Shown piece after piece: positions 44,701 to 53,818 of a stretch of DNA of 64,000 bases. Under the pieces are notes generated by a model. It did no database searches, was not told where the DNA came from, and worked only from the letters and a program-made list of their open reading frames with translations. A program made the position numbers and the translations under genes. Each line of letters starts with the position of its first letter. Position 1 is the stretch's first letter. Source of the DNA: Halogeometricum pallidum JCM 14848 (GTDB taxonomy: Archaea; Halobacteriota; Halobacteria; Halobacteriales; Haloferacaceae); assembly GCF_000337095.1 (NCBI RefSeq), contig NZ_AOIV01000027.1, positions 16,447 through 80,446 of the forward strand. Direction: 5' to 3'.

Positions 44701-45912
44701 TCAGTTCCGTTCGAGCATCTCCACGCCGACCAGCGACGCGCCCGTCAGCGCGCGGATGTACGCGCCGCCGGCGATGGAGACGTGACCGAAGTCGTCCTCG
44801 TCGAGTCCGTACATCTCGATGGCGCGGGAGGTGTCGCCGCCGCCGACGACGGAGAAACACTCCGTCTCGCTGATGGCGCGCAGGACGCCCACCGTGCCGT
44901 TCGAGAACCGTTCGTCCTCGAACAGACCGAGCGCTCCCTTCACGAAGACGGCCTCGGAGTCGTGGATGACGGGTTCGTACGCCTCGATGGTGTCGGCGCC
45001 GACGTCGAGGTACGGGCGGTCCTTCTCCTCGAGGTCCTCGAGGTTGACCTCCGCGCGCCCGCCCTCGGGCCCCTCGTACGCGAGGTCGTCCGCGAGCGAT
45101 ATCTGGTCGCCGCGCTCCTCGATGAGCGATTCGATGGTCTCGTGGTTCTCCTCCCACTGGTCGTCGAAGAGGTCCATGTCGTCGACGTCGAAGCCGACGT
45201 CGTGGCCGGCGGCGCGGAGGAACAGTTCGCCCGCGATGCCGCCGAGGAGGAACCGGTCGACCTTCTCGCCGAGGTTGTTCATCACGTCGATGACGTCCGT
45301 CGCCTTCGTCCCGCCGACGACCATCGTCACCTGCCCGTCGAACTCCCGGGTGGCCATGGCGGAGTTGGCCTCGTACTCCGTCTGCATCACGCGCCCGGCG
45401 TAGGCGGGCAGTTCGAGGGGGAAGCCGACGAGCGAGGCGTGCGAGCGGTGCGCCGCCGAGTAGGCGTCGTTGACGTAAGCGTCGAACAGGGGCGCCAGCG
45501 CTTGGACGAACTCGGTCTCGGCCTTCTCCTCCGGTTCCTCCTCCGGCAGTTCGTCGTCGCACATCCGGGTGTTTTCGAGGAGGAGTATCTCCCCGGACTC
45601 GAGCGATTCGATGGCTTCTATCGCGTCGTCGCCGTACGTGTCGGCGACGAACTGCACGTCGCGGTCGACGTGTTCCGCGAGGATGTCTGCGTGCTGTTCG
45701 AGCGAGACGAAGTCGTCGTCGCCGGGGCGGCCCTGGTGGGCCATCAGGACGACGCGGTGCCCCGCCTCCGCGAGTTCGCGGACGGTCTCGGCGTGGCGCT
45801 CGAAGCGCCGGTTGTCCTGCACCTCGCCGCCTTCGACGGGCGAGTTCAGGTCGAGGCGGACGAGGACGCGCTGGTCGGAGTCGAGGTCGTCGAGAGTCTT
45901 GAACGTGGACAT
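44701..45912 (-). CDS. pgk: Phosphoglycerate kinase
   Basis: At 403 residues the enzyme is full-length. It starts with RVLVRLDLNSPVEGG, has RRFERHAETVREL, the hinge and the nucleotide site SVVGGGDTSRAI, then SIAGGAYIRALTG. It catalyses the reversible transfer between 1,3-bisphosphoglycerate and ADP. A CATATAAGTA box at 45951-45960 lies about 40 bases upstream. It follows gapA on the same strand with a 130-base gap, so the two may share regulation. Confidence 0.95.
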   Translation of the reverse strand: MSTFKTLDDLDSDQRVLVRLDLNSPVEGGEVQDNRRFERHAETVRELAEAGHRVVLMAHQGRPGDDDFVSLEQHADILAEHVDRDVQFVADTYGDDAIEAIESLESGEILLLENTRMCDDELPEEEPEEKAETEFVQALAPLFDAYVNDAYSAAHRSHASLVGFPLELPAYAGRVMQTEYEANSAMATREFDGQVTMVVGGTKATDVIDVMNNLGEKVDRFLLGGIAGELFLRAAGHDVGFDVDDMDLFDDQWEENHETIESLIEERGDQISLADDLAYEGPEGGRAEVNLEDLEEKDRPYLDVGADTIEAYEPVIHDSEAVFVKGALGLFEDERFSNGTVGVLRAISETECFSVVGGGDTSRAIEMYGLDEDDFGHVSIAGGAYIRALTGASLVGVEMLERN

Positions 45913-46042
45913 GAGTGTGGGTTGTATCGAGTCGAAAGATGGGGAGGGGTTACTTATATGTCGGCCGTCGCCCGGTCGCGGGCGTTTCCGGACGCGAGTG
46001 ACGTGGACGGCCGATCGTGGTGGTCGGTCCCGGACGGCGAAC

Positions 46043-47089
46043 TCAGTCGTGGGTGATGTACTGCGCCACGTCGAGCATCCGGTTCGAGAAGCCGTACTCG
46101 TTGTCGTACCACGTGAGGATCTTGTACAGGCCGCCGTCGTTGACCGCGTTGGTCGACTGGAGGTCGACCGTCGAGGAGAAGGGCAGGCCGACGATGTCCG
46201 AGGAGACGACTTCGTCGTCGGTGTAGCCGAGGACGCCCGCGAGGGGGCCGGAGTCGGCGGCGTCGCGGAAGGCGTCGTTTATCTCCTCGACGGAGGGCGC
46301 CTCGTCGAGCGAGACGACGAGTTCGGTGATGGAGCCGTTCGGTACGGGGACGCGCATCGCCATCCCGTCGAGTTTGCCCTCCAGTTCCGGCAGAATCTGG
46401 GTGGCGGCCTGCGCGGCGCCCGTCGACGTGGGAACGATGTTCTCGGCGGCGGCGCGGCCGCGGCGCTTCTTCGATTTGGGGCCGTCGATGAGGTTCTGCG
46501 ACCCGGTGTAGGCGTGAACCGTCGTCAGGAGGCCGGAGTCGATGCCGAACTCCTCGTCGAGCACCTTCGCGACCGGCGTGACGGAGTTCGTCGTACAGGA
46601 GGCGTTCGAGACGACGTCCTCGCCGTCGTACTCGTCGTGGTTGACGCCGTAGACGATCTGTTTGATGGGGTCGTCGCCCTTCGGCGGCGCGGAGATAAGC
46701 ACCTTGTCGGCGCCCGCATCGAGGTGCGCGGAGGCGTCCTCCTTCGTGCGGAAGATGCCCGTACACTCCAGCGCCACGTCCACGTCGAGTTCGTCCCACG
46801 GCAGTTCCGCGGGGCTCTGAACGTTGTAGAGGGGGACGGAGCTGTCGCCGGCGGTGAGTTCCTCGCCGTCGAGCGACACGTCGTCGAGTCGACCCATCAC
46901 GGTGTCGTATTTGGCGAGGTACTCCATGTCCTCGAAGTCCATCACGTCGTTGACGCCGACGAGTTCGACGCTCGGGTTGTCTATCACCGCGCGGAACACG
47001 TTCCGCCCGATGCGGCCGAACCCGTTCAGTCCGACGCGGACCACGTCGTCCGCGTCCTCAGTCGAGCCGAAGTACGATTTTTCACTCAT
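46043..47089 (-). CDS. gapA: Glyceraldehyde-3-phosphate dehydrogenase, bacterial type I
   Basis: The 348-residue class I GAPDH has VRVGLNGFGRIGRNVFRA, catalytic Cys165 in SNASCTTNSVTPV and NEYGFSNRMLDV at the end. Type I GAPDH in haloarchaea is the glycolytic enzyme and was acquired from bacteria. The start MSEKSYFG includes a short acidic extension. It is divergent from an Hsp20 gene. The two GAPDHs and pgk are within 4.2 kb. Confidence 0.94.
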   Translation of the reverse strand: MSEKSYFGSTEDADDVVRVGLNGFGRIGRNVFRAVIDNPSVELVGVNDVMDFEDMEYLAKYDTVMGRLDDVSLDGEELTAGDSSVPLYNVQSPAELPWDELDVDVALECTGIFRTKEDASAHLDAGADKVLISAPPKGDDPIKQIVYGVNHDEYDGEDVVSNASCTTNSVTPVAKVLDEEFGIDSGLLTTVHAYTGSQNLIDGPKSKKRRGRAAAENIVPTSTGAAQAATQILPELEGKLDGMAMRVPVPNGSITELVVSLDEAPSVEEINDAFRDAADSGPLAGVLGYTDDEVVSSDIVGLPFSSTVDLQSTNAVNDGGLYKILTWYDNEYGFSNRMLDVAQYITHD

Positions 47090-47374
47090 ATCCGAGTATC
47101 GGCGGGCGAGATACTTGAATCCCTGTGTCTCCCGACAGCGACGGAAACCCCCGAAATCAGTGTCGTAAGTCAGCGTCACTGTCGTTCTACCCTGAACGAT
47201 GATTGAGGTCAGCGCGCAGGAGCGCGCATCGACTCGGACAGAGACGAACAGTGACGCTCATTTTCGTGCACCGATTCGACCCCAACGGTACCGAGACGGG
47301 TCGCGCGTCGTCGCGGTCCGAACCGTCGCCGGGGGGAGAAGGCTTTTGATGAGAACACACTAACGAACTCCTGC

Positions 47375-47737
47375 ATGAGAGATGAGCGCGACGATCCGTT
47401 CGACAACATCTTCGACGAAATCGAACGGATGATGAGCGAGATGACCGGTGGCGACGCCACCGGATTCGCCTCGGAGACCCACATCGACGTCTACGATGAG
47501 GGCGAGGCGGTTCGACTCGTCGCGGATTTACCGGGTGTGGAGAAAGACGCCATCGACCTGAAGTGCGACGGCGAGACGCTCACAGTGAGCGCAGCGAGCG
47601 ACCGGCGCGAGTACGACGAACGGATTCGGCTCCCCGTTCGCGTGGACGAGCACTCCGCGTCGGCGTCGTTCAAGAACGGCGTCCTCCAAGTCACGTTCCA
47701 GAAGGCCGAGGACTCCGCGCCCATCGACGTCGAGTAA
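47375..47737 (+). CDS. Hsp20/alpha-crystallin small heat-shock protein (copy 3)
   Basis: This 120-residue protein is the shortest of four Hsp20-type proteins here. It has NIFDEIERMMSEM, the alpha-crystallin domain from HIDVYDEGEAVRLVADLPG and KNGVLQVTF at the end. It lacks the C-terminal IxI motif used for oligomer contacts, ending SAPIDVE, so it may form small assemblies. GGCTTTTGATG lies about 30 bases before the ATG. Confidence 0.9.
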   Translation: MRDERDDPFDNIFDEIERMMSEMTGGDATGFASETHIDVYDEGEAVRLVADLPGVEKDAIDLKCDGETLTVSAASDRREYDERIRLPVRVDEHSASASFKNGVLQVTFQKAEDSAPIDVE

Positions 47738-47797
47738 CGCGCCGTCCCGCGCGGCGACGACCCGACTCGGCTTTTCGCGGAGACGACTTCGACTCCC

Positions 47798-48661
47798 TTA
47801 CTCTTCGGTCCGTTCCGCCGTCCGCCGTATCAGCGCCGCCAGTCGGTCCCAGAAGTCCGTGGCGTACTTCTCGTGGTCTATCGTCGGCCGGGCGTTCGTC
47901 TCCGAGACGAGGGTCCGGTCGGGCGCGGCGAGGAGGTCGACGCCGAGGTAGTCGATTCCGAGCGTCTCGGCGACCGACGCGGCCAGTTCGCGGTGCTCGT
48001 CGGGCACCGCCACCGCCGTCGCCTCCGCGCCCCGGTGGACGTTGTGCTTCCACCGCCCCTCGCCCAGCGACTCGGGGAGTCGACGCTCCACGCCGCCGAC
48101 CACCTCGCCGTCGACCACCATCACGCGGTAGTCGCGCGCGTCGGCGACGAACTCCTGAACCAGATAGGATTTGTCGCCCGTCGACCGGAAGTCGTGGACG
48201 AGATTGAGGTAGTCGACGACGCCGAGCAGCGAGTCCGCGTCGGCCACCTTGGCCACGCCGACGCCCCGCGTCGCGGAGTTGGGCTTGACGACGAGCGGAA
48301 ACGCCATCCCCTCGACGGCGTCGAGGACGACGGACTCGTCGACCGGATTCGACAGCATCCGCGTCTCCGGGACGGGGAGTCCGGCCCGCGAGAGGGCGGC
48401 GACGACGCCGCCCTTGTTCCGCGAGGTGAGCACCGCCCCGCGCCCGTTCACCCACGGCATCGGCGACCGGGCGTTCAGCGCGCCGCCCTCCATCAACCGC
48501 GTCGGGTAGACGAAGCCGACGTCGAAGGACTCGCCCGCCTCGGTCAGCCGAATCGACCGCTCCTTCGCCGGGAGGTGTTCGACGGCGATGCCGCGCGCTC
48601 CCAGCGGGTCCCGCATCCGCTCGAACGTCTCGCTGTCGGTCGTCACCGCCAGTCGGAGCAT
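47798..48661 (-). CDS. ATP-grasp ligase, RimK-like
   Basis: At 287 residues this is a RimK/LysX-type ATP-grasp enzyme: KPNSATRGVGVAKVA carries the phosphate-binding loop, YLVQEFV and YRVMVVDGEVVGGVER bind ATP, and VSETNARPTIDH is the metal site (ETNARP, normally EVN). Family members add amino acids to a carboxyl group of a protein or small acceptor; the acceptor here is unknown. RimK-like enzymes in archaea also serve tetrahydromethanopterin or F420 glutamylation. It stands alone, next to rpl10e on the same strand. Confidence 0.85.
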   Translation of the reverse strand: MLRLAVTTDSETFERMRDPLGARGIAVEHLPAKERSIRLTEAGESFDVGFVYPTRLMEGGALNARSPMPWVNGRGAVLTSRNKGGVVAALSRAGLPVPETRMLSNPVDESVVLDAVEGMAFPLVVKPNSATRGVGVAKVADADSLLGVVDYLNLVHDFRSTGDKSYLVQEFVADARDYRVMVVDGEVVGGVERRLPESLGEGRWKHNVHRGAEATAVAVPDEHRELAASVAETLGIDYLGVDLLAAPDRTLVSETNARPTIDHEKYATDFWDRLAALIRRTAERTEE

Positions 48662-48776
48662 CTGCTACGGAGTCGGCGCGACGAGAGTAAAAGTGACCGG
48701 GTCCGAACGAACTGGGACCCGCGAATCTCGCGACGCAACGGTCAGAAAGGACTAGCTGTCGAAGCCGAGTCGCCGT

Positions 48777-49307
48777 TCAGGAGACGAGCAGTTCTTCGCC
48801 CTTCTCCACGTCGATGCGGCAGGGCGGCGACATCTTGTTGTAGGCGCGGCGGAGTGCGTCCTTGGCGATAGGTGCGTCCTCGACGCTGCAGTAGATGGTG
48901 AACACTCGCTCGTTCTTGTGGACGCGCGCGGCGGTGCCGACGACTTTCCCGAAGGACTGCCGCATCCCGTCGGAGACGCGGTCCGCGCCCGCCCCGGTCG
49001 CCTGCTTGTTCTCGCGCAGGACCTGGTGGGGGAACTTGCGGAGCACCATCTTGTAGTTCTCCTCTCCGACCTGCTTGAGCATCACGCGGTTGGCCGACAG
49101 ACGTGCCGACTCCAGCGATCCGTGCCGGACCTGACAGTCCTCGCCGAGGCGGAGGCTGATCTGGACGGGGTAGTCCTGGGGACCCGTCTGCAGGTTGCCC
49201 ATGTTGTGCTGTGCGATCTGCGAACCGGGGATGCCGGTGATGTACTCGCGTCGGGTGTACGACGGCTTGTCGATGTTGCGGTACATCGAGGCGGGCTTGT
49301 CTGACAT
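48777..49307 (-). CDS. rpl10e: Ribosomal protein L10e/L16
   Basis: The 176-residue protein starts [23 protein letters not shown] and has the L16/L10e core [32 protein letters not shown]. It binds 23S rRNA near the P site. The start is the family ATG. The gene is not in an r-protein operon here; it stands alone. Confidence 0.96.
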   Translation of the reverse strand: MSDKPASMYRNIDKPSYTRREYITGIPGSQIAQHNMGNLQTGPQDYPVQISLRLGEDCQVRHGSLESARLSANRVMLKQVGEENYKMVLRKFPHQVLRENKQATGAGADRVSDGMRQSFGKVVGTAARVHKNERVFTIYCSVEDAPIAKDALRRAYNKMSPPCRIDVEKGEELLVS

Positions 49308-49809
49308 GGTTACTTGTGCAGATGAACGGTCATGCGGCCTAAAAGCGCTTCGAACATCGACCGCCTCAACGGCCGTGTGTTCCGTTCGCACTCGTTGTCC
49401 TCCGGCACCGGAACTATCACTCCCGCACCCGCGAACGCCGTCGTCTTCCGCATCGACTACGTCACGGTCCCGCAGACGGCCCGCGTCGGCCTCGTGGTGA
49501 ACCCGTCGGCGTCGTCCTCCTCGTCCTCGCCGTCACCGTCTGGATGCCGCTCGTCTGGGGCGTCTCGGTCGTTCCCTGACGCCCGAACGGAGAGCGGACG
49601 CGTCTGTCGCCGTTCGGAAGAGTCGCTCGACGGTTACTTTCGATATTCTGTTGTTCTACCAATATATTTCCGGGATTCGTCCTAAGGGACTCTGTCGGGC
49701 CGCGCGTTCGACGACTTCTATGAACTGACCGACCTTACCGTCCCGGCACCTTATTTCGGCGCGCCCCGACGACCAGAGGATTCTCTTCGCCCGGCGTCGA
49801 CACGTAGGT
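49308..49809. other. 502-base region without a confident gene
   Basis: No intact gene is evident. Frames at 49332-49685 (serine-rich) and on the minus strand look like low-complexity shadows. A segment encoding [18 protein letters not shown] in one frame is followed, shifted, by [20 protein letters not shown] (ending at 49579), which could be a decayed one- or two-helix membrane protein. The 3' part (about 49635-49690) is AT-rich with ATATATTTCC and could hold a promoter. Confidence 0.35.
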
Positions 49810-50472
49810 ATGATACTCGTTTTGGAGAACGAGGTGGATCCGCCGACCCGCTACTTCGTCCCCGAGATTCGCCGCCTGCTCGAAGCCGCCGGCGCGCGGG
49901 TCCGCGTCTACCCCTACGCCGACCGGGGCGGCCGACCTGACCTGCTCGACGAGGCGGACGCCGTCGTCCTCTCGGGGAGCACCGCGGGCGTCTACGAGAC
50001 GGAGACGTACCCGTGGATGGACGACCTGCGGGACCTCGTGTGCGAACTCGTCGCCGAACAGCGACCGACGCTCGGCGTCTGCTTCGGCCACCAACTCGTC
50101 AACGACGCCCTCGGCGGCGACGTGGAACATCGGGGCCTGCACACCGGTCTCGACCCGGTCCGCTTCGCCGACGACCCCCTGTTCGACGGCGTCGGGACGC
50201 GCGTCCCCCTCGTCCACGGCGACTACGTGACCGAACTCGGTGAGGGGATGGAAGCCGTCGCCTCGGCGGACTACTACTCGAACCTCGCCAGTCGCCACCG
50301 GGACGCGCCCCTGTGGACCGTTCAGTACCACCCCGAGTTCACCGAGCGCCTGCTCCCGCGTATCGAGGCGGACCTCGGGTGGCCCGAAGACCCGGCGCAC
50401 CGCGACTTCGGCGGCGTGACCGTCGACCGGACGTTCGCCAACTTCGTCCGCCTCGCGGACGCCGAACGGTAG
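49810..50472 (+). CDS. Class I glutamine amidotransferase-like protein
   Basis: This 220-residue protein has the GATase1 fold: VVLSGSTAGVYE, the nucleophile cysteine in LGVCFGHQLVNDALGG and the His/Glu pair in QYHPEF. It is not fused to a synthetase domain. It is probably an ammonia-donating or glutamine-hydrolysing homologue of GuaA-type glutaminases; some members act on other gamma-glutamyl compounds. The partner is unknown. Confidence 0.87.
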   Translation: MILVLENEVDPPTRYFVPEIRRLLEAAGARVRVYPYADRGGRPDLLDEADAVVLSGSTAGVYETETYPWMDDLRDLVCELVAEQRPTLGVCFGHQLVNDALGGDVEHRGLHTGLDPVRFADDPLFDGVGTRVPLVHGDYVTELGEGMEAVASADYYSNLASRHRDAPLWTVQYHPEFTERLLPRIEADLGWPEDPAHRDFGGVTVDRTFANFVRLADAER

Positions 50473-50511
50473 CGCTCGCGTGCCGTCCGCGCCGCCGTCT
50501 CCGTCGTCCCC

Positions 50512-51264
50512 TCACTCCCCGTCGCCTTCGCTCCTGTCCCCGTCCTCCGCCGCCACGGGTTCGGCGGCGACGAACGATAGGCCCTTCTCGTCCAACAGTT
50601 CCTTCGTCCGGTCGGTCACCGACGGCGCGACGAGTATCCCGCGCACGCCCTCGCCGGGGAATTCGGCGTCGACGGCCTCGACGTACCGACGCAGTTGGCC
50701 GGCCGCCGAGGGGCCGACCCGGCGCCGCTTCAACTCCACTACGAGTGGGCGTCCCTCGGCGTCCTCACCGAAGATGTCCACCGGCCCCGCCGCCGTCTCC
50801 CGTTCGGTCGCCCGCGGCACGAATCCCTCCTCGACCAGCGCGGGGTCGTCCAGAATCCGCTCTCTGAGGTCCTCTTCGCTCCCGGTGAGACGCAGGTCGC
50901 TGCGGTCGGTCACCTCGTAGGCCGACACCTGTTCGAGTCGCTCGAACCGCACGTCGAGTCGTTCGGTCGGCGTCGAGCGCTCGCTCCTGACCCGCAGGCG
51001 GCCGTCGCGGACGCTCGCGCGGTGGGTACAGCCCGGCGGCTGCCAGTTCACCGGCTTGCGCTTCTCGTCGGTGTGGACGAGGATGGTCCCGTCGGGCTTG
51101 CAGACGACGAGTCGGTCGCCCGGCCCGAGACTCGACGTCGCGCGGCCGTCGTACTCGACCGTGCAACGCCCGAACATGGTCACCATGCGCCCGTCGCCGA
51201 AGGCTTCCTCTAAGAGGGCGAGGGCGTCGCGGTGCGTCGGGCGGTGGAGCGTCGTGGCCGTCAT
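50512..51264 (-). CDS. nucS: Endonuclease NucS (EndoMS)
   Basis: At 250 residues the protein has an N-terminal DNA-binding domain (MVTMFGRCTVEYDGRATSSLGPGDRLVV) and a RecB-like nuclease domain with GPVDIFGEDAEGRPLVVELKRR, containing the Asp...Glu-x-Lys catalytic triad, and GQLRRYVEA. NucS/EndoMS cleaves both strands at mismatches and replaces MutS-MutL in many archaea and actinobacteria. The C-terminal acidic tail (EDGDRSEGDGE) is unlike the PCNA-binding tail of some homologues. Confidence 0.93.
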   Translation of the reverse strand: MTATTLHRPTHRDALALLEEAFGDGRMVTMFGRCTVEYDGRATSSLGPGDRLVVCKPDGTILVHTDEKRKPVNWQPPGCTHRASVRDGRLRVRSERSTPTERLDVRFERLEQVSAYEVTDRSDLRLTGSEEDLRERILDDPALVEEGFVPRATERETAAGPVDIFGEDAEGRPLVVELKRRRVGPSAAGQLRRYVEAVDAEFPGEGVRGILVAPSVTDRTKELLDEKGLSFVAAEPVAAEDGDRSEGDGE

Positions 51265-51398
51265 CGAAACTACGTATTCGGGGTTCGCCGCCGTCGCGTA
51301 AAAAGAGCGCGTCGGCGGCGGGCGGCCGGCGTTTGAATCGGCGACTGGGAGGCCAGATAAAGCGACAATATTTGCCCTGTCGAGTCATACCGTAGTAC

Positions 51399-51854
51399 AT
51401 GGTAGTGAGAGACACAGACGAGTTCGAACCGCTCCAAGGTGACCCGATGGACGAGGAGGAGGTGGACGCGTTCCTGCAGAGACACGGTATCGGCGTCCTC
51501 TCGCTCGCGGACGAGGGGGATGCGTACGGGGTGCCGATATCGTTCGGTTACGACGGCGAACGCCTGTACTTCGTGTTCCTCCGCGGGGAGACAAGCCAGA
51601 AGGAGGCGTTCGCCGAGACGACGACGCGTGCGACGCTGACGGCGTTCGACGTGGCGGGGCGCCACGAATGGGAGAGCGTCATCGTCGCTGGGCGTCTCAA
51701 CGTGGTGGACGGAGACGAGTGGGACGCACTCGTCTCCGCGATGGAGGACAACGCGTGGTTCCCGAGCCTGTTCTCCGAGTCCGAACCGATGCGGGGAATC
51801 GCCGGGTGGGTGCTGGAGATAGAAGCGGCGACGGGGCTTCGCAACCGGCCGTAA
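51399..51854 (+). CDS. Pyridoxamine 5'-phosphate oxidase-like flavin protein
   Basis: This 151-residue protein has the split beta-barrel flavin domain with FLQRHGIGVLSLADEGDAYGVPISFGYDGERLYF and WESVIVAGRLNVV. It matches the PNPOx-like or nitroreductase-related family that binds FMN or F420. A specific reaction cannot be assigned. It is monocistronic, divergent from nucS. Confidence 0.85.
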   Translation: MVVRDTDEFEPLQGDPMDEEEVDAFLQRHGIGVLSLADEGDAYGVPISFGYDGERLYFVFLRGETSQKEAFAETTTRATLTAFDVAGRHEWESVIVAGRLNVVDGDEWDALVSAMEDNAWFPSLFSESEPMRGIAGWVLEIEAATGLRNRP

Positions 51855-51914
51855 ACGGGCGACTCCGAGCGTAAGCGCGGGTTGACGGACGCTCTGGTTG
51901 ATGGTCGGTTGGCT

Positions 51915-52301
51915 TCACCGTTCGCGCTCGCTTGTCCGGGCGCGTCTGACGGCGTACACCGCTGCTCCGAGCACCGCACCGACGGCGTTCGCCGCGGCGT
52001 CGGCGAGGCTGGCGTCGCGCGTCGGCAGCGTCGCCTGCAGCAGTTCCGCGCCGCCGCCGAGGGCGACGGCGACGAGGACGGCGAGCGCCAGCCTTCGAAC
52101 GTCTCGCGCGCGGAGCGCGAACGCCGCGAGACACGCCGTCACCGCGTACGCCCCGAGGTGGACCCACTTGTCGACGCCGAGTCCGAGCGGACCCGCGGCC
52201 CCGAGTCCGTCGCCGGGTGGCGTCGCGGCGGAGGCGACGACGACGCAGAGGCTCCAGGCGACGAGGGGGGCGACGCGGCGGAGTTGCTCGGGAGCGCTCA
52301 C
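51915..52301 (-). CDS. VanZ family membrane protein
   Basis: The 128-residue protein has about four hydrophobic segments and the VanZ motif GVDKWVHLGAYAVTACLAAF, then ELLQATLPTRDASLADAAANAVGAVLG. VanZ-like proteins are widespread membrane proteins; the original member gives teicoplanin resistance, but the role in archaea is unknown. It lies 48 bases beyond the aldo/keto reductase start on the same strand. Confidence 0.85.
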   Translation of the reverse strand: MSAPEQLRRVAPLVAWSLCVVVASAATPPGDGLGAAGPLGLGVDKWVHLGAYAVTACLAAFALRARDVRRLALAVLVAVALGGGAELLQATLPTRDASLADAAANAVGAVLGAAVYAVRRARTSERER

Positions 52302-52349
52302 GGGCGCACTCGTCGCCGCGGCCGCCTCAGCGTTTCTCTTTCCCGCCGG

Positions 52350-53177
52350 CTACCGCAGCATCCCCTTGACCATCGACGTGCCCGTCTTCAGCAGCGAGGG
52401 GCGAGTGATTTCGTCTATCTCCTCGCGGGTGAGTTTGAAGTCGAAGACGGCGAGGTTGTCCGCGAGGTGGTCGCGGCTGGTGGACTTCGGGACGACGGCG
52501 ACGTTCCGGTGCTGGGTTGCCCAGCGGAGCGCCACCTGCGCCGGCGTCTTGTCGTACCGCTCGCCGATTTCGCGGAGCGTCCCGTCGTCGACGAGGTCAC
52601 CCTGCGCCAGCGGGCTGTAGCCCGTGAGCAACAGCTCCTCGCTCTGACAGTACCGGAGGAGCTTCCGTTGCGGTCGGTGCGGGTGGAACTGCACCTGATT
52701 CGTCAGGATTGGGACCTCGGACGCCTCGCGGGCCTTCTTCAGCATCGGGACCGGGAAGTTGCTCACGCCGACGTGGTGGACGCGCCCCTCGTCGACCAGT
52801 TCCTTCATCGCGCCCATCGTCTCTTCGACCCGGACCAGCGGGTTCGGCCAGTGGAGAAGCAACAAATCGACGTACGGCGTGTCGAGGCGGTCGAGACTCG
52901 CCTTCGCGGACTCGATGAGGCCGTCGCGGTCGGCGTTCCGCGGGTTCACCTTCGTCGTCAGGAACACGTCTCTTCGGTCCGCGTCGGCGTCTGACAGCGC
53001 GCGGCCCACCTCGGACTCGTTGTCGTACATCTGCGCGGTGTCGACGTGGCGGTAGCCGAGTTCGAGCGCCGTCGACACGGCGTCGTAGCACTCCTCGCCG
53101 GACAGTCGCCACGTCCCGAGACCGACCTTCGGGACGCGCGCGCCGCGCACGTCGCAGTATTCCATCTCGTCGGACAT
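52350..53177 (-). CDS. Aldo/keto reductase
   Basis: The 275-residue (beta/alpha)8 NADPH-dependent enzyme has the family's GYRHVDTAQMYDNE (catalytic Asp/Tyr), the lysine in FLTTKV, LLLLHWPNP (His), and VVPKSTSRDHLADN for cofactor binding. The substrate is not defined; 2,5-diketogluconate reductase-like carbonyl reductases are the nearest group by motif. ATG 53177 is chosen. Confidence 0.9.
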   Translation of the reverse strand: MSDEMEYCDVRGARVPKVGLGTWRLSGEECYDAVSTALELGYRHVDTAQMYDNESEVGRALSDADADRRDVFLTTKVNPRNADRDGLIESAKASLDRLDTPYVDLLLLHWPNPLVRVEETMGAMKELVDEGRVHHVGVSNFPVPMLKKAREASEVPILTNQVQFHPHRPQRKLLRYCQSEELLLTGYSPLAQGDLVDDGTLREIGERYDKTPAQVALRWATQHRNVAVVPKSTSRDHLADNLAVFDFKLTREEIDEITRPSLLKTGTSMVKGMLR

Positions 53178-53355
53178 GCCGGTAGCTACGCTTGGCGGGG
53201 GCCTGAACGTACTGGCTGGCGACGCCGCGACCGCTCACGGAACCGCACCGCTCAGAAAGATGAGTAGTTCAGAGAACTGCCGCATACGGACCGAACTCAA
53301 TCGACCGCGGCGTCGTCAGCCTCCGTCCGCTACGTTGTCCGAATTCGTCGTCGAC

Positions 53356-53550
53356 TTACAGGCGGGTGACGTTCTTCGCTCGGGGGCCCTTGGGGGCGTC
53401 CTCGATCTCGAACTCGATCTCCGTACCCTCTTCGAGGTCCGGGCCGCCGACATCTTCCATGTGGAAGAAAACGTCCTCGTCGTGGTCCTCGGTCTCTATG
53501 AATCCGTAGCCGCCCGTGTCGTTGAAGAAGTCGACTTTGCCTTTTGCCAT
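53356..53550 (-). CDS. cspA: Cold-shock domain protein
   Basis: The 64-residue protein is one cold-shock (OB-fold) domain: MAKGKVDFFNDTGGYGFIETEDHDEDVFFHMEDV has the RNP1 (GYGFIE) and RNP2 (DVFFH) motifs, followed by VTRL. Such proteins bind single-stranded RNA or DNA. It probably acts as an RNA chaperone. Confidence 0.93.
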   Translation of the reverse strand: MAKGKVDFFNDTGGYGFIETEDHDEDVFFHMEDVGGPDLEEGTEIEFEIEDAPKGPRAKNVTRL

Positions 53551-53818
53551 AGCCTCTGGATTAAGCCGTTCCCCACTGATAACCTTTCCGAGACCGAACG
53601 CTCGGATTGGAGAACGAAAATCGGGACTATTAGGGGGTCGTGTGGGCCTCAAACGGACGAATCGATCCTCTGAAGTGTGGTGTCTAACCACACGGCACGC
53701 GACCGCCCCAGCGCCGCCACGACCGCCACGAAACCGGGGCTGAAGCCGGTTCACTGGAGACGGGTGCGCTCGCGCGAGAAAAGCCGTCGGTCGTCGGTCG
53801 GTCCTGCCTCTTCCCGCC

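Noticed and set aside
49332..49685. 117-residue serine-rich plus-strand frame before the GATase gene
   Set aside because: Low-complexity serine/arginine composition, no promoter spacing and no recognisable domain.
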